A stretch of DNA of 64,000 bases from Monodelphis domestica (GCF_027887165.1 NC_077232.1:83523541-83587540), one strand, 5' to 3'; shown: positions 1 to 10,280, counted from the first letter of the stretch. Numbers and translations are program-made. Notes: a model not told the origin generated them from the sequence alone.

Positions 1-150
1 ATGAGCTTGGAGTTAAGAATGCTGAGTTCTCATTCCCATATAATTTACTAGCTCTGTGATTTTGAGCAACCTGCCTCAGTTTCCTCAACTGTAAAATAAG
101 GAGACTAAAAACACTATTTCTCTGCATTGTTGTGAGCATAAATTAGATTC
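1..150 (+). repeat. MIR SINE fragment
   Basis: Reads in the sense direction through the MIR core: tRNA-like 'ttactagctctgtgatttt', then 'cctcagtttcctcaactgt' and a weak 'ttgttgtgagcataaa'. It is cut by the window's left edge. The divergence suggests an old copy. Confidence 0.7.
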
Positions 151-167
151 AGACAATTGGCTGGTTG

Positions 168-389
168 TTCTTGTTCAGTCTTTTCAGTAGTGTCTTGGCA
201 AAGTTACTAAAATGATTTTTCATTTCCTTCTCCAGGTCATTTTATGGATGAGGAAACTGAGGCAAACAGGGTGAAGTGACTTAGTCAGGGTCACACAGCT
301 ACTAAGTGTTTGAGGTTAGATTTGAACTCTAGATGAATCTTCCTGACTTCAAGCCTGGCATTCTGTTCACTGAATCTAGCTGCCTCTTG
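168..389 (-). repeat. MAR1-type SINE, RTE-tailed, antisense
   Basis: Begins with the reversed RTE-like tail ('cttgttcagtc', 'tcttggcaaagttact'), passes 'gatgaggaaactgaggcaa' and 'ggtcacacagct', and ends with the reversed head 'ctagctgcctctt'. It is close to full length. Marsupial SINEs of this build are thought to use RTE (BovB-like) enzymes; that is family knowledge, not something seen here. Confidence 0.8.
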
Positions 390-560
390 AGATGATAATA
401 AATGCTTGTTTCTCTCCTTACTGGGTGTAGTGTGGAGTCTGCAAGGGAACTAATAATGAGCTTAAGAGGCTTTCCCTTCTTTTAAATCATCAAGACAGAG
501 TTTGTCCACTGAAGACATCTGAACATATGATAGAAGACAGACAGGAGGTGAAAGGCACAG
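390..560. other. Spacer, nothing recognised
   Basis: AT-rich sequence between two SINEs. No repeat family, ORF or motif is recognised in it. Confidence 0.4.
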
Positions 561-735
561 ACACAGATCACAAAACCTTAGAGCCAGGAGAGCCCAGTGA
601 TAACCAATAGTCCAGCCTCATCATTTGATGAATGAAGAATCCAGAGGATGTAACTTACCTAAGGTCATGCAGGAATTAATGGTCATCCCTGGACTCAAAC
701 CCAAGTTGCCTGACTCTATGTCTGGAGTTGTTTCT
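560..735 (-). repeat. MIR SINE, antisense
   Basis: Degraded reversed MIR: 'cttagagccaggagagccc', 'aacttacctaaggtcatgca', 'ggactcaaacccaagttgcc'. The order matches a MIR read backwards. Confidence 0.65.
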
Positions 736-985
736 ACTCTACTTCCTCCCTCCTCATAACTTAGTTCTGGAATGCCTCTAGTACAAACTCCCTGGCCCTA
801 GCCCTAAAAGCCATGTAGAGAGACAAAGAAACCCACTATCCTCAAAGAAATTTTCTTCCCACTCTAGAAGCTCTCTGAATGAAAATTCGCTTTTCAATTC
901 ACCATTAGAAACTCTGGCCTCACCTTTCCTACTGCTTTGGAAATGCTTGAAATTTAATTCTAAAATTGGCTCATATTTACAAAGT
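736..985. other. Unassigned spacer with chance ORF
   Basis: Holds a 73-codon minus-strand frame (778-999) with no recognisable domain and no splice context. No repeat is recognised. Confidence 0.35.
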
Positions 986-1172
986 AACAAGTTTACCAAA
1001 TGCTTTCATTACAATAAACTTGTGAGGTGGAGTAAGGTGGTGCCTGATTTTGTAAATGAAGAAATTGAGACCCATAGGGTGAAATGACTTGTCTAAGGTA
1101 ATGCACCCAATAAATTAGTAAATATCTGACCTGATGCTTAAATCTAAGTCATCTGACTGCAAGGACCAAGTT
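985..1172 (-). repeat. MIR SINE, antisense
   Basis: Contains the CORE region 'attacaataaacttgtgagg', then 'tgaagaaattgagaccca' and 'gacttgtctaaggtaatgc', all in reversed MIR order. Moderately diverged. Confidence 0.65.
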
Positions 1173-1179
1173 CTTTCTT

Positions 1180-1500
1180 TCTTAAAAATTAAATTTATGT
1201 ATTTAATTAATTAATTTTGAATATTTTCCCATAGTTACATGAGTCATGTTCTTTCCCTCCCCTTCTCCCTCCCCCTTCCTGGAGCCAACGAGCAATTCCA
1301 CTGGATTTTACATGTATCATTGATCAAAACCTATTTCCATATTATTGATATTTGCACTAGGGTGATCATTTAGAGTCTACATACCTAATCATATCCCCAT
1401 TGACCCATGTGATCAAGCAGTTGTTTTTCTTCTGTGTTTCTGCTCCCACAGTTCTTTCTCTGGATATGGTCAGCATTCATTCTCATAAGTCCCTCAGAAG
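1180..1500 (-). repeat. L1 3' UTR, antisense
   Basis: Reverse complement of the same marsupial L1 3' UTR found in sense at 31,217-31,618. Shared blocks include 'gatcaagcagttgtttttct', 'tctgtgtttctgctcccac' and 'tagagtctacat'. The two copies within one window confirm each other. This is a 5'-truncated insertion with no coding part. Confidence 0.8.
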
Positions 1501-1617
1501 TAAAGGGCCATGTTCTTTCCAACACTCAACAAGGTTGAGGATAGGGAGAGGGGAATTGGGAGATTTTTTTTTTGAGAGAAGTGGAAGGGCAAGAAAAATA
1601 AGCTCATTGTTTTTCAA

Positions 1618-1795
1618 ACATGTCTGACCCTTCATGACTCATTTTGGGGTTTTTCTTGGCAAAGTCACTGGAGCAGTGTTCCATTTCCTTCTCCAGCTCA
1701 TCTCATAGAAGAGGAATTGAGGCAAACAGGGTGCCCCTGGATCACAAAACTAGGAGGTGTCTGAAGTCAGATCTGAACTTATCAAGATAATTCCA
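1618..1795 (-). repeat. MAR1-type SINE, antisense
   Basis: Shows 'tttttcttggcaaagtcact' and 'ccatttccttctccagctca', which are reversed RTE-like tail and body of MAR1. It ends early, so the tRNA-like head is missing or degraded. Confidence 0.75.
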
Positions 1796-1869
1796 GACCC
1801 TGCACTTGGTACTTGATAAAGGGCTTGATTTTGGCTTAAAGAAATATTGACCTATGAGGGAATACTCCA

Positions 1870-2015
1870 GTGTGCCCCTCAGTAAATTAATTTCTAAATC
1901 TCAGTTTTCTCATCTTTAAACTGGGGTTGCTAATGCCTACAAAATTTACCTTGTTGTGAAAATCAGATGATATATTTTAAGTAAAGGGTTTTTCTAAACA
2001 CTTTACACATATAAT
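1870..2015 (+). repeat. MIR SINE
   Basis: Sense MIR core with 'tcagttttctcatctttaaa', 'ttgttgtgaaaatcagatga' and 'aaacactttacacat'. The 5' head is poorly preserved. Confidence 0.65.
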
Positions 2016-2169
2016 ACACACATCATCAGTAGTAAAAACAAGGGCTGTTAAGGAAGTGAAGTAAATTACTGGTGGGCATCAGAAAATCATTTTGTATCAT
2101 TTTCACATATAAAATTTTGATATAAATACCAAATTAATGAATTACTAAATTAATCAATATTTTATAAAT

Positions 2170-2310
2170 GGGAAAGGGCTCTGTTCCAGAAATCAGTAGA
2201 TTTGGGTTCTTACCCTGATTCTGTTATTAAATGGCTATCTGTCCTTGAATAATTGGCTCCTTCATTCTTTAGTTTCTTCATCTGTCTAAGTATCTTATCA
2301 ATACCATCCA
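2170..2310 (+). repeat. MIR SINE fragment
   Basis: Sense head and middle: 'gatttgggttcttaccctga', 'aatggctatctgtccttga', 'agtttcttcatctgtctaa'. Highly diverged. Confidence 0.55.
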
Positions 2311-2451
2311 TTTGTGCCTGCTTAGTTCTCAGATTTCCAGCAGCAAAACACTGTATTATCTGGATAAGTTAAGCTAAAATTCTACTTTGGAATCTTTGTG
2401 TAAGCCATAATATGGAAGTAATAGTCTTCCAGGGAAAATGTGTAGGGATAT

Positions 2452-2640
2452 AGAATCATAGAATCGAAAGCCAGCTTAGAAGTCACCTTCCCCAGCCTCT
2501 ATCTGCAGCATGAATCTGTTCTCCCACTTCCTGGGAGACTGACCATCCAGACCTCTGTTTAAAGAGCTATAATGGAAGGGAGCTTAGTACCTCAACAAAT
2601 AAATCCCTTCTCTTATCATACAGCTATTAATTATTAGAAC
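2452..2640 (-). repeat. L3/CR1 LINE 3' end, antisense
   Basis: Opens with 'atagaatcatagaatcgaaa', typical of reversed CR1/L3 3' ends, then 'gaccatccagacctctgttt' and 'gggagcttagtacctcaac'. Matches the right-edge copy at 63,735 in order of blocks. Confidence 0.7.
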
Positions 2641-2657
2641 TTTTTCCTAGTACCAAA

Positions 2658-2886
2658 TGGGGAGCTAGGTAGTACAGTAGAGAGAATGCCAGGCCTGGAG
2701 TCAGGAAGACTCACCTTCCTGCATTCAAAACTGGCCTCAGACACTTATCAGTTGTATGTGACTCTGGTCAAGTCACTTCACTCTGTTAGCCTCAGTTTCC
2801 TCCTCTGCAAAATGAGCTCAAGAAGGAGATGGCGGACAACTGCAATATCTCTGTCAAGAAAATCCCAAGTAAGCTCACAATGAGTT
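2658..2886 (+). repeat. MAR1-type SINE, near full length
   Basis: Head 'gggagctaggtagtacagta', body 'ctggcctcagacacttatca' and 'cctcagtttcctcctctgca', tail 'tgtcaagaaaatccc' then 'tcacaatgagttgaa'. The small plus-strand ORF at 2,686-2,883 lies wholly inside this SINE and is not a gene. Confidence 0.85.
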
Positions 2887-3004
2887 GAATGTGCCTAAAA
2901 TCTGGTATTGAGCTAGAATCTACATCTCTATAAATGCCCACCTTTTGGCTTTATTTTGTGGCCAAAAAGAATATATGTCATTTGTCTCCCACATGGCCAC
3001 CCTG

Positions 3005-3185
3005 AAAGGAAGCATAATATAATGGAAAGAGCCCTGATTTTGGAAGTAAAGACTAAGGTTTGAATCCTGGATCTGCCTCTAAATAGATGTGAGACTCAGA
3101 GGGATACTCCCCTCTATGGCTCTCAGTTTCCCCATTTGTATCAAGAGGGTTGGACTTGATCATCTCCTCAATTCTCAGTTTTGAC
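3005..3185 (+). repeat. MIR SINE
   Basis: Reads 'tgaatcctggatctgcctct', 'ctctcagtttccccatttgt' and 'gttggacttgatcatctcct'. The last block marks the MIR subtype ending in 'gttggactagatgatct'. Confidence 0.7.
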
Positions 3186-3204
3186 TTAAAGAAATACTGA
3201 CCCT

Positions 3205-3485
3205 TGAGGACAGTTCCACCTAGTAACTGTGTGACCCTGCGTAAATTGCAGCTCTAGCTCTATTTTATAAAATATAGGAAAACAGCTAGCACATCCCACA
3301 ATTATCCTTGGCTCTAGGTCAAAAATCCCTGTTAGTTTCATTTGTTTGGAAAATACTTAATCTTCCTTGTTTGGCAGTCACCTCAACCAAATCATCTATT
3401 GATGAATTTTTTCAAGTATTTATGTGCATTTACATACATATATTTCTATAGGTACAAGAGTCCCAAACTTAGTGCTATTTTATTT
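3205..3485. other. Degraded MIR piece and unassigned spacer
   Basis: The first about 95 bases resemble a MIR head ('tagtaactgtgtgaccctgc'). The rest is AT-rich and unassigned. Confidence 0.35.
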
Positions 3486-3486
3486 T

Positions 3487-3693
3487 ATTTTAAAAAACAA
3501 GCCCTTACCTTCTATCTTAGAATCAATAATAAGGATAGGCTCTAAGTTAGAAGACAGATAATAAGGGTTAGGCAATTGCGATTAAGTGACTTACCCAGGG
3601 TCACCCAGCTAGGAAGTATCTGAGGCCAGATTTGAGCCCAGGACATCTTATGTCCAAGCCTGGCTCTCCATCCACTGAGCCACCTAGATGCCC
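3487..3693 (-). repeat. tRNA-derived marsupial SINE, antisense
   Basis: Reversed tail 'aagcccttaccttctatctt', body 'agtgacttacccagggtca', reversed head 'tgagccacctagatgccc'. Full length, moderately diverged. Confidence 0.85.
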
Positions 3694-3845
3694 TTCTTAA
3701 TGCTAACTTAAGCTTTAATAGTTTAAGATAGCACTATGACTTTTGGGATACCCCTCTATCTATGCATCTATGTGATTAAACCCAGATCCTTCTGATTTCA
3801 AGTCTAGCATCTTTTCCATTCTTCCATTCTGCCTCTCATTCCTGC

Positions 3846-3935
3846 CAACATGTGTATTATATTCATGCAATATGTGTATATGTGTGTAGACACAAATACA
3901 TATATGTGTGTGTGTGTGTATATATATATATATGA
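3846..3935. repeat. (TG)n/(TA)n microsatellite
   Basis: Alternating purine-pyrimidine tract: TG-rich, then about nine TA units at its right end. Confidence 0.8.
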
Positions 3936-4420
3936 TTTTAACTCTAATGCAGTATCAGTTGAGGGGAGGGGAAAAGTATAATGTAATTCATATATTCCTA
4001 CTTGAAATGGAATTTAAAAGTCAATGTACTTTTAACATATTGAGCTGTTAATTCTTTTTAAAAAATCAAATCTTGAAAGCCTCCTTGTGCTTTCTGCTCG
4101 AGGGGTGGATAAAGTCTTGCAGAGAAATGCATTCTTCTGGGTCTCGTTCAAAAAGGAAGGTTTTTCCAGGCTATGTTTATGCTCAGTTGTAGTTTTCTGT
4201 TACACTGGCAGATCTAATGGAAATAGTCCATTCAAAAAGCAAGTACAAGCCTATATTGGTTTTAATTCTGCAATACAGCCCCTCTCCAAAAGAGAAGTTG
4301 CTAAACTTTCATATGTACCTTAGCAAAATGTATTTACAGTGTGTGTCTGAGAGCTATAATTATCACGAGCTGGGTGGCAGGGGCAGGGAGACAAAGAATC
4401 GTATCACATTAGGCTGGAAG
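3936..4420. other. Unique-looking stretch
   Basis: No interspersed repeat is recognised for almost 500 bases, which is rare in this window. Two overlapping short plus-strand frames (4,087-4,323 and 4,217-4,429) show no domain. It could be unique or conserved noncoding DNA; that is inference only. Confidence 0.35.
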
Positions 4421-4500
4421 GGGCTTTAGAACATGGAATATCAGAGCTGGACGAGACCTTGGAATAGAGAACACTGCATGGTAGACCGAGTCAGGCAGGA
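4420..4500 (-). repeat. Minisatellite-type unit flanking a lost MIR
   Basis: Contains 'ttagaacatggaatatcaga' followed by 'gctggacgagacc'. This is the same unit that is tandemly repeated at 33.4, 34.9 and 50.6 kb. Here about two units are present. Confidence 0.5.
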
Positions 4501-4517
4501 ACAAGGACCATGACTTT

Positions 4518-4700
4518 GGTTTTTTTTTTTTTTTAAGGTCACAGACCCCTTTGTTGAACTGGTAAAACCTACAGACCCATTTTCTGAATCGTGCTTTTAA
4601 GTGCATAAAATAAAATTCATAGGATTATTCAGCTCTATTGAAATACAGCTATAAAAATATATTTTTAAAGTTCACAGACCCCAGATAAGAACTCCTAAGA
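4518..4700 (+). mobile_element. hAT-type nonautonomous DNA transposon fossil
   Basis: Reads 'ggtcacagacccctttg', 'ggtaaaacctacagaccc', 'gcataaaataaaattcat' and ends 'cacagaccccagataagaa'. The copy at 60,715 has the same blocks in the same order. The family resembles MER20-like hAT elements; the exact name is not settled. Confidence 0.65.
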
Positions 4701-4855
4701 TAGAAGGAATAATGTAACATAGAATATTAGACACCAGAAACATTTAAAAACATGAAATAGAATGTTAATGCTAGTAAATTCCTGAAAGCACCAAAAAATC
4801 AACATGGAATGGTGTAGTCAAAAGGATCCCTAGGTACACATGTGTATATGGTTTT
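4701..4855. other. Unassigned spacer
   Basis: Contains one weak 'aacatagaatattagacacc' minisatellite-like unit at 4,716. The rest is not recognised. Confidence 0.35.
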
Positions 4856-5105
4856 GAACATATAATAAATTACATAATTCAGCATATATACTCACACATA
4901 CATATGTGTATGTGTGTATACACACATACATGCATACATATATTTCCCAGTATTAATTAAATCAGAGGACTGATCTATACAGACAGCAAAATAAACATAC
5001 ACATAATATATGTACACCTACATGCATATATATTGAGAGAGGGGAGAGAGAGAGAGAGAAGCAGAGATAGAGACAGAGGCAGAGAAGGGAGAGAGACAGA
5101 GAATG
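4856..5105. repeat. TATG/CA-rich and (GA)n low-complexity tracts
   Basis: Imperfect TATG and CACA tract at 4,880-4,945, AT-rich middle, then a GA tract at 5,034-5,103 with CAGA interruptions. Confidence 0.75.
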
Positions 5106-5274
5106 CCCTGGATCCATGCATATCAGAGCCTGATTTGCAGCTTATAGTGTTAGAGAATGTGTGAAGGTTAGGGGTGGGGGAATTCTGAAAAGTTAAGTGA
5201 GGCCAGCTCTCTATTCACTCTAACACATAGCTTCTGGAATGCAGTTGTCCTAAGATAAAATATTAGCAAAACAA

Positions 5275-5430
5275 CAACAGACACAGAGGATGCCAAAGCT
5301 GGGAGGAACTGTAAAAGTCATCTAGCCCATCCGCCTCACTTTAAAGATAAGAAAACCAACACCTAGACTGAGGAGCTCCTGGTCATATAAGAAGTAAGTG
5401 AGAAATCTGGAATTTAGACCACAAATCTTT
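5275..5430 (-). repeat. MIR SINE, antisense
   Basis: Reversed MIR 3' to 5': 'atgccaaagctgggaggaac', 'gtcatctagcccatccgcc', 'agaagtaagtgagaaatctg'. Confidence 0.7.
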
Positions 5431-5830
5431 TGATGGATGTTATAAAAATTATGGACTGAATTTAAATGAAAACAATCGTGCAGATATAACATTTTATTCT
5501 ACTGGCAAACAAAATTTGAAATTCAGTCAAAAGGAATACAGAATGATAGCATAATCAATATACCTATAATAGTCAGCATTTATATATGACTTTACAGTCA
5601 GTTACCCAGAGACCCATATTCTTCATCCCAGACTTCCTATTACTTTCTTTCTCTGTATTGCAAAAAGAGAAATCATCAATTGTTTTTGATGACACATTTG
5701 CTGTCAAGTAGAATGAAATGGAATAAATACCTCAAATTCATGTCTATTTCCATATATTTGTAGACCAGCTTCAGAAACTGATTTACATCTAGCTTGGAAG
5801 TGGAAATTGAATTAGGAAACCTGCTTGCTC
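5431..5830. other. Unique-looking stretch
   Basis: Four hundred bases without a recognised repeat. AT-rich with 'aatcatcaattgtttttgat'. No ORF of note. May be unique spacer or conserved noncoding DNA. Confidence 0.3.
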
Positions 5831-5935
5831 ATTCTGTCTGCCTACTAGCTGTGAATTTGAGGATATCTCTCAAATTTTTGAAGTTTCTCATCTGTATAAT
5901 GGGGATAATATCAGACTTGTTTCCGTCACATAATT
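5830..5935 (+). repeat. MIR SINE fragment
   Basis: Sense pieces 'tgcctactagctgtgaattt' and 'agtttctcatctgtataatg' with 'gggataatatc'. Confidence 0.6.
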
Positions 5936-5959
5936 TTTCTGACAATACATCATAATCAT

Positions 5960-6112
5960 AATTAATGTCCAGATAATCTTTTGCAGTTTACAAAGGACTT
6001 TACATAGATTATTTTACTTGAGCCTCACAACATCTTTCAGGTACTGTTATCCCCATTTAACAGATGAAGAGTAAATGCCAAGAAGGGCTATGCAGTGCTC
6101 ATGTCAGAGGTG
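5960..6112 (-). repeat. MIR SINE, antisense
   Basis: 'gcagtttacaaaggacttta', 'gagcctcacaacatctttca' and 'tatccccatttaacagatga' give a clean reversed CORE region. Confidence 0.75.
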
Positions 6113-6425
6113 AGATAATAATAATAACTAGCATTCATAGGCCACTTTAAGATTTGTAAGCTATGTTACATGTGTTTTTTCATTTGATCCTCACAAAATG
6201 AGCAAATGTTTGGTAGATGCTATTATGATCCCTATATTATGATTTTTTTTTTTTTACAGATGAGGAAAATTACGCACAAAAAAAGTCAAATATTTTTTCC
6301 AGGGTCATATAACTTAAATGTTTATGACAGGATTCAAATTCAGATCTTCCTAATCCCAACTTTAGTATTCTGTTTGACCCCAAATCCACCACTCTATCAC
6401 TATGATCTACAACATCCACTAGTTA
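6113..6425 (-). repeat. MIR SINE with internal poly-T, antisense
   Basis: Starts 'gagataataataataactag', continues 'tttgatcctcacaaaatgag', then a T12 run at 6,243, 'tacagatgaggaaaattacg' and 'caggattcaaattcagatct'. A nearly complete reversed MIR. The ORF at 6,206-6,442 is inside it and is spurious. Confidence 0.75.
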
Positions 6426-6429
6426 GATG

Positions 6430-7000
6430 CCATCTTAGATGAGATTGTGGATGAGAAGGGGCTTGATAAACTGAATATGTACTTGAATGGGAACTGTGGG
6501 GAAGGTCAATGAATGCTGTTGTGAATATCTCATTGCATTTAAGGACCTTTTGTTTTCTCATTGTTTTCCTTGGAATACATGACTAGCAGTAGGTTGCAGT
6601 TAGTAATATGGTTAGCATATTTTTGAATTTTTCTCCAGAACGGTTGAACCAATTTTTAGTTTCACCAGTGGTGGGAGACAAGTTTACTTATCTTCAGGAA
6701 GCTCCTCCAACATTGATTATTTCTGTCTATCATCATCTTTGCCCAAGTGCAAAAGTAACACCTTGGTATTGTTTTGATTTTCTTGTTGAATGACAATAAT
6801 CACCAAATATTTCTTTGGTCCCAGTTATCTCATTCTATTCTACCATATTGAAATATTGTGTTTTCAGTCCATATTTCTGTTTAAATATAACCCATACCTT
6901 GCACATCACTTGTCACTTTTTTTCCCGTGTTAATGATGGCCAGGAATGAGTGGTTTTGCCCCCTGTCATAGGATCCCAAGTACTACATAAGTAGGTAGGC
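6430..7000. other. Unassigned stretch
   Basis: AT-rich sequence without a recognised repeat. A 61-codon plus-strand frame (6,608-6,793) has no domain. May include very old LINE debris that cannot be named by eye. Confidence 0.3.
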
Positions 7001-7005
7001 AGGTA

Positions 7006-7066
7006 CAGATAGATAGATAGATAGATGGATAGATAGATAGATAGTAGGCAGATAGGTGGACAGATG

Positions 7067-7125
<59 letters not shown>

Positions 7126-7128
7126 GGA
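7006..7128. repeat. (GATA)n microsatellite
   Basis: About 120 bases of GATA units with GGTA, GGCA and GGAT interruptions. The minus-strand ORF rich in 'LSIY' (6,983-7,291) is this tract translated. Confidence 0.95.
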
Positions 7129-7168
7129 TGAATGGGTGGATTAGGTAGACAGACAAAAAGATATGTAT

Positions 7169-7277
7169 AGCAACAGCAACAGTAGCCACAGCAGTAGGTA
7201 TAGTAGTAGAAGTAGAAGAAATAGTAGTAATAGTAGTAGTAGTAGTAATAGTAGAAGTAATATTAGTAATAGCAGTT
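7169..7277. repeat. (AGT)n trinucleotide tract
   Basis: Imperfect AGT/AAT/CAG triplets just beyond the GATA tract. Translated on the minus strand it gives a run of T, I and S. Confidence 0.85.
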
Positions 7278-7429
7278 TTATTTTGTAGCATAGAAACATG
7301 AAAGATTCATTATAATCTATCAGGGAAAGTCTCTTGAGAGATATTAGTCAACAAGAAGGCAAAAGAAATCAAGATTTTGGTGTTTTGGAAAAAATGACAG
7401 TCTAAATGACCATGCCTTCTTCCCCTCCC

Positions 7430-7615
7430 CTCTTCTGAGAACATAGGATTGAAAGCTAAGAGAGGTCTTAGAAATCTTCCAGTCTAATTCTGTTTTACAG
7501 ATTTGAGGTCCAGAGAAATGAAGGGACTTGTCCAAGATCACAGAGATAGTAAGTGGCAGAGTTGAGATATGAGCCCAGGTCTCTAACTCTAAATTCAATA
7601 TACTTTCTACTCCCT
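7430..7615 (-). repeat. MIR SINE, antisense
   Basis: 'agaggtcttagaaatcttcc', 'acagatttgaggtccagaga', 'acttgtccaagatcacagag' and 'tgagcccaggtctctaactc' are all in reversed MIR order. Confidence 0.75.
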
Positions 7616-7935
7616 CACAAGAGTTCAGAGATGATTCCCCTATCACTAACCTCAAAGATCCAAGAGAATTGCTGACTAAGATCATTCCTATTGAAATGAG
7701 TGGGTATTTTTTTCCCTCTGGAGGCCACAAAAAAAAATTCTGGAGGGTAATTGAATTTTCTCATTGGGAAGTTGAATGCAATTAAATTATCAGGAAAATG
7801 ACTCTATTGTCCACCTGCTTTCTCTAGTACAGACCTAGCCTCAATAAGTAAATGAGAACCACTTAGTTATCAATCTATCCCTTGGGTTTCCCTGCTTGTG
7901 GTCCATTTCCCAAGTTCTGACAATCATCGGTTTGT
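7616..7935. other. Unassigned spacer
   Basis: No clear repeat. 'gatttcccctatcactaacc'-like blocks are absent, and only a weak MIR-tail similarity is seen near 7,640. Confidence 0.3.
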
Positions 7936-8155
7936 AACAACAACTTCTGTGTGTACCAAGTACTCCTACATATATTACCTTACTAGGTCCTCATAGTGGA
8001 CCCTAAGTAAGGGTTATTCTTTCAACATTTGACAATTGATAAAAAAAAAAAACCTGAAACTCAATAAGAACAGCTAGCCAACAATTGTTATAAATGCAAC
8101 CACAACTCAGATCTTATGACTCAATACAATTCTCTGCAATGCATCATGCTGCCTT
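7935..8155 (-). repeat. MIR SINE, antisense, diverged
   Basis: 'gtaccaagtactcctacata', 'ttactaggtcctcatagtgg' and 'cctgaaactcaataagaac' follow the reversed CORE order. An A12 run interrupts it at 8,041. Confidence 0.5.
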
Positions 8156-8199
8156 TTTAGATGAACTGGGGTCTCTTTCTTTATCTAAACACAGGTACC

Positions 8200-8500
8200 A
8201 GTTGCTATCATTTTGATACTTTTTGCCTCTGTTTTCTCTTCTGTAAAATAGCACCTATCTCCCTGGATTTTTATGAGGATTAAATGAAATTCTGATTGAT
8301 GAATGTATGGTGTGTATCTTACTGGAGAATGCACATGAACTCACGAGCAAACCTAGGCTCAGATTTACCTCTTATTAACTATATGTTGAAAAACAAAGTC
8401 ATTTCATCTCTACGAACCTGGAAAAGAAGGATAAAGATTCCTGACTACCTTCTTATTGGAGTTGTTGGAAAGATGCTTGCAAACTTTAAATCTCTTTAGG
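8200..8500 (+). repeat. Two diverged MIR SINEs in sense
   Basis: First piece 'tctgttttctcttctgtaaa' with 'tttatgaggattaaatgaaa' (8,205-8,295). Second piece 'tcatttcatctctacgaac' with 'ggagttgttggaaagatgct' (8,325-8,500). The ORF at 8,296-8,499 is spurious. Confidence 0.5.
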
Positions 8501-8574
8501 AATATCAACTATTATTATTGCAATCTATGTAAATGTCTCCAATAATATTTGTCATAACTGATCAACTTTGATTG

Positions 8575-8755
8575 ATAATAGGGTGGTATAGTAGAAAAAG
8601 GACTGATTTCCAGTTCCACCTTGCTATAGTACCTTGAGGTAAGTCATCAGATCCATTTGGGCCTTGATTTTCTTGTTTGTGAAATAAGGGGGCTACAAAA
8701 GATGCGGTCTCCCTAAAAGAACCTCTCCCAAATCTAGCACTGCTCTGTATGCTAT
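8575..8755 (+). repeat. MIR SINE
   Basis: 'ctgatttccagttccacctt', 'gaggtaagtcatcagatcca' and 'ttgattttcttgtttgtgaa' in sense order. Confidence 0.55.
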
Positions 8756-8947
8756 CTTGTTTTTTTTTTTAACTTTTACCATCTGTCTTAGAATCAACAC
8801 TAAGTAATGGTTCCAAGGCAGAAGAATGATAAGCAATTGAGGTTAAGTGATTTGCCCAGGGTCACACAGCTAGGATTATCTGAGGCCAGATTTAAACTTG
8901 AGATCTCCAATCTCCAGGTCTGGCTCTCTATCCACTGATAGCTGCCC
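8756..8947 (-). repeat. tRNA-derived marsupial SINE, antisense
   Basis: T-run, 'acttttaccatctgtcttag', 'ggttccaaggcagaagaat', 'tttgcccagggtcacacagc', ending 'tccactgatagctgccc'. Full length with small deletions. Confidence 0.85.
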
Positions 8948-9010
8948 TGGCCCTATCTGATTTTAATATTTTGTACTTAAATTACAAGAATGATATTAGA
9001 AAATAAGTCT

Positions 9011-9840
9011 TGTTATATTAGTTTAGAGATAAGAAGTAGAGAAGTTGACTTGAGAAAGAATTGGAGTTTCAAGCAGAGCTGAGACTGTCAATTTCAAATG
9101 TTGACAGTTATAATAGTTTTTCTCTGGTAATTGGTCTCTGGGAGTGGCAGTTGGTCTCTGGCAGTTGACAGAGTCACACACAGAGACTCTTGCTCTGAGA
9201 GCTTTGAGGAGGTAATTTCTCTCTCTCTCTCTCTCTCTCAATCTCTTTCTCTCTCTTTCTCACTGTCTGAGGTAAAGACCTGAAGGAGTTAAGTGTTTTC
9301 TTTTTCCAACTTGGGAAACACTATTGACTATCTAGTACTGTCTTTATAGATTGTTTAACTGAGAGGACCAAAGAAACACCTGGTCTTTGGTTTGGACTCA
9401 GTCTGCTGAAGCTCAGAGTCCTAACTTGATTCTTGTTGAGACTCAACCATCTAGCCTTTGTTATTTTTATAACTTGGAGGCAAAGTTAAGAGTTATAAGG
9501 ATAATAGTGTGGTTTATTGTAGAATAGGGAAAATTTGGGTTAATCAGATCAGGAAAGATTAGTGTAGCCTGTGAAAAACAGGAGAAGAGGTTCCTTGTGG
9601 AACCAAGGAATTTTATTTGGGTGTAGTTAAAATCCCTTAGAGTTAGAAATCCTTTTGTATCCTTATATTCACAATAAATATTTTATTTTTTATAATAAAA
9701 AATGTTAGAGTCTCTTTAGCATCCTTGTACCTGGCCCTGAAGAGAAGTTCAATTATGAGTTTCTCTTCACTGATATAAACTAAGGATACTTTGCTAGCTC
9801 AGCAGAGTATCTGAAATCAGTTTATAACCAATAATCAAAT
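9011..9840 (+). mobile_element. LTR-like retroviral fossil, probably a solo LTR
   Basis: About 0.7 to 0.8 kb beginning 'tgttatattag'. It holds a CT-rich tract at about 9,217, a late polyadenylation-type region with 'aataaatattttatttt' near 9,671, and then a U5-like end. The order resembles marsupial endogenous retrovirus LTRs as I recall them. It is a broken, old copy with no coding part recognised, and its ends are approximate. A DNA transposon or unclassified repeat remains possible. Confidence 0.45.
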
Positions 9841-10280
9841 CCATTGCTTTATTAGTTTTTGTAGTCTCGCCTTTTATTTTTACACTATGGGGAGCAGTAT
9901 GTTCATTTACAGCTCAGAAGCCCGAGGTCAATTTGTACCATTGGGGCAACTTTTCCAATTTAATTAATCTATTCCCTTAACCAGGAATATTTGCTGGATT
10001 TCCTTCCCTAAGATAAGATCCCTGGGAGCAAAAAGAAAAATAATAGGAAGATTTATTTACCTCTAACATTCTAGAATTTAAAGCATAGACTTTCCCCTTC
10101 AGAATCTTACAATTTGTCATGACCAAGGGCATAATTAGCGACCTTTATATTTTTTAGCTCCATGACAATTATGTTTGTGATGTAGAAAATCAAAGGGTTT
10201 ATTAATACTGAATTGGGTTAGAAAGAGTACAAGATTTGAGTCTTTGTCCTGACTTTGCCTAAGTAGAGACCTTTCACTAT
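9841..10280. other. Unassigned stretch
   Basis: About 440 bases without a recognised repeat, ORF or RNA. AT-rich. Confidence 0.3.

Noticed and set aside
2686-2883. 65-codon frame
   Set aside because: Lies entirely inside a MAR1-type SINE.
1829-3300. Short similarity between 1,829-1,930 and 3,178-3,295 ('cttaaagaaata.tgacc')
   Set aside because: Both lie at MIR-type sequence, so a shared repeat background explains it better than a local duplication.
7006-7128. Regularly spaced repeats suggesting a CRISPR array
   Set aside because: Units of four bases without spacers: a microsatellite. No CRISPR-like array exists in the window, and the DNA is mammalian.
6983-7291. 102-codon frame with repeated LSIY
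   Set aside because: Produced by the GATA and AGT tracts.
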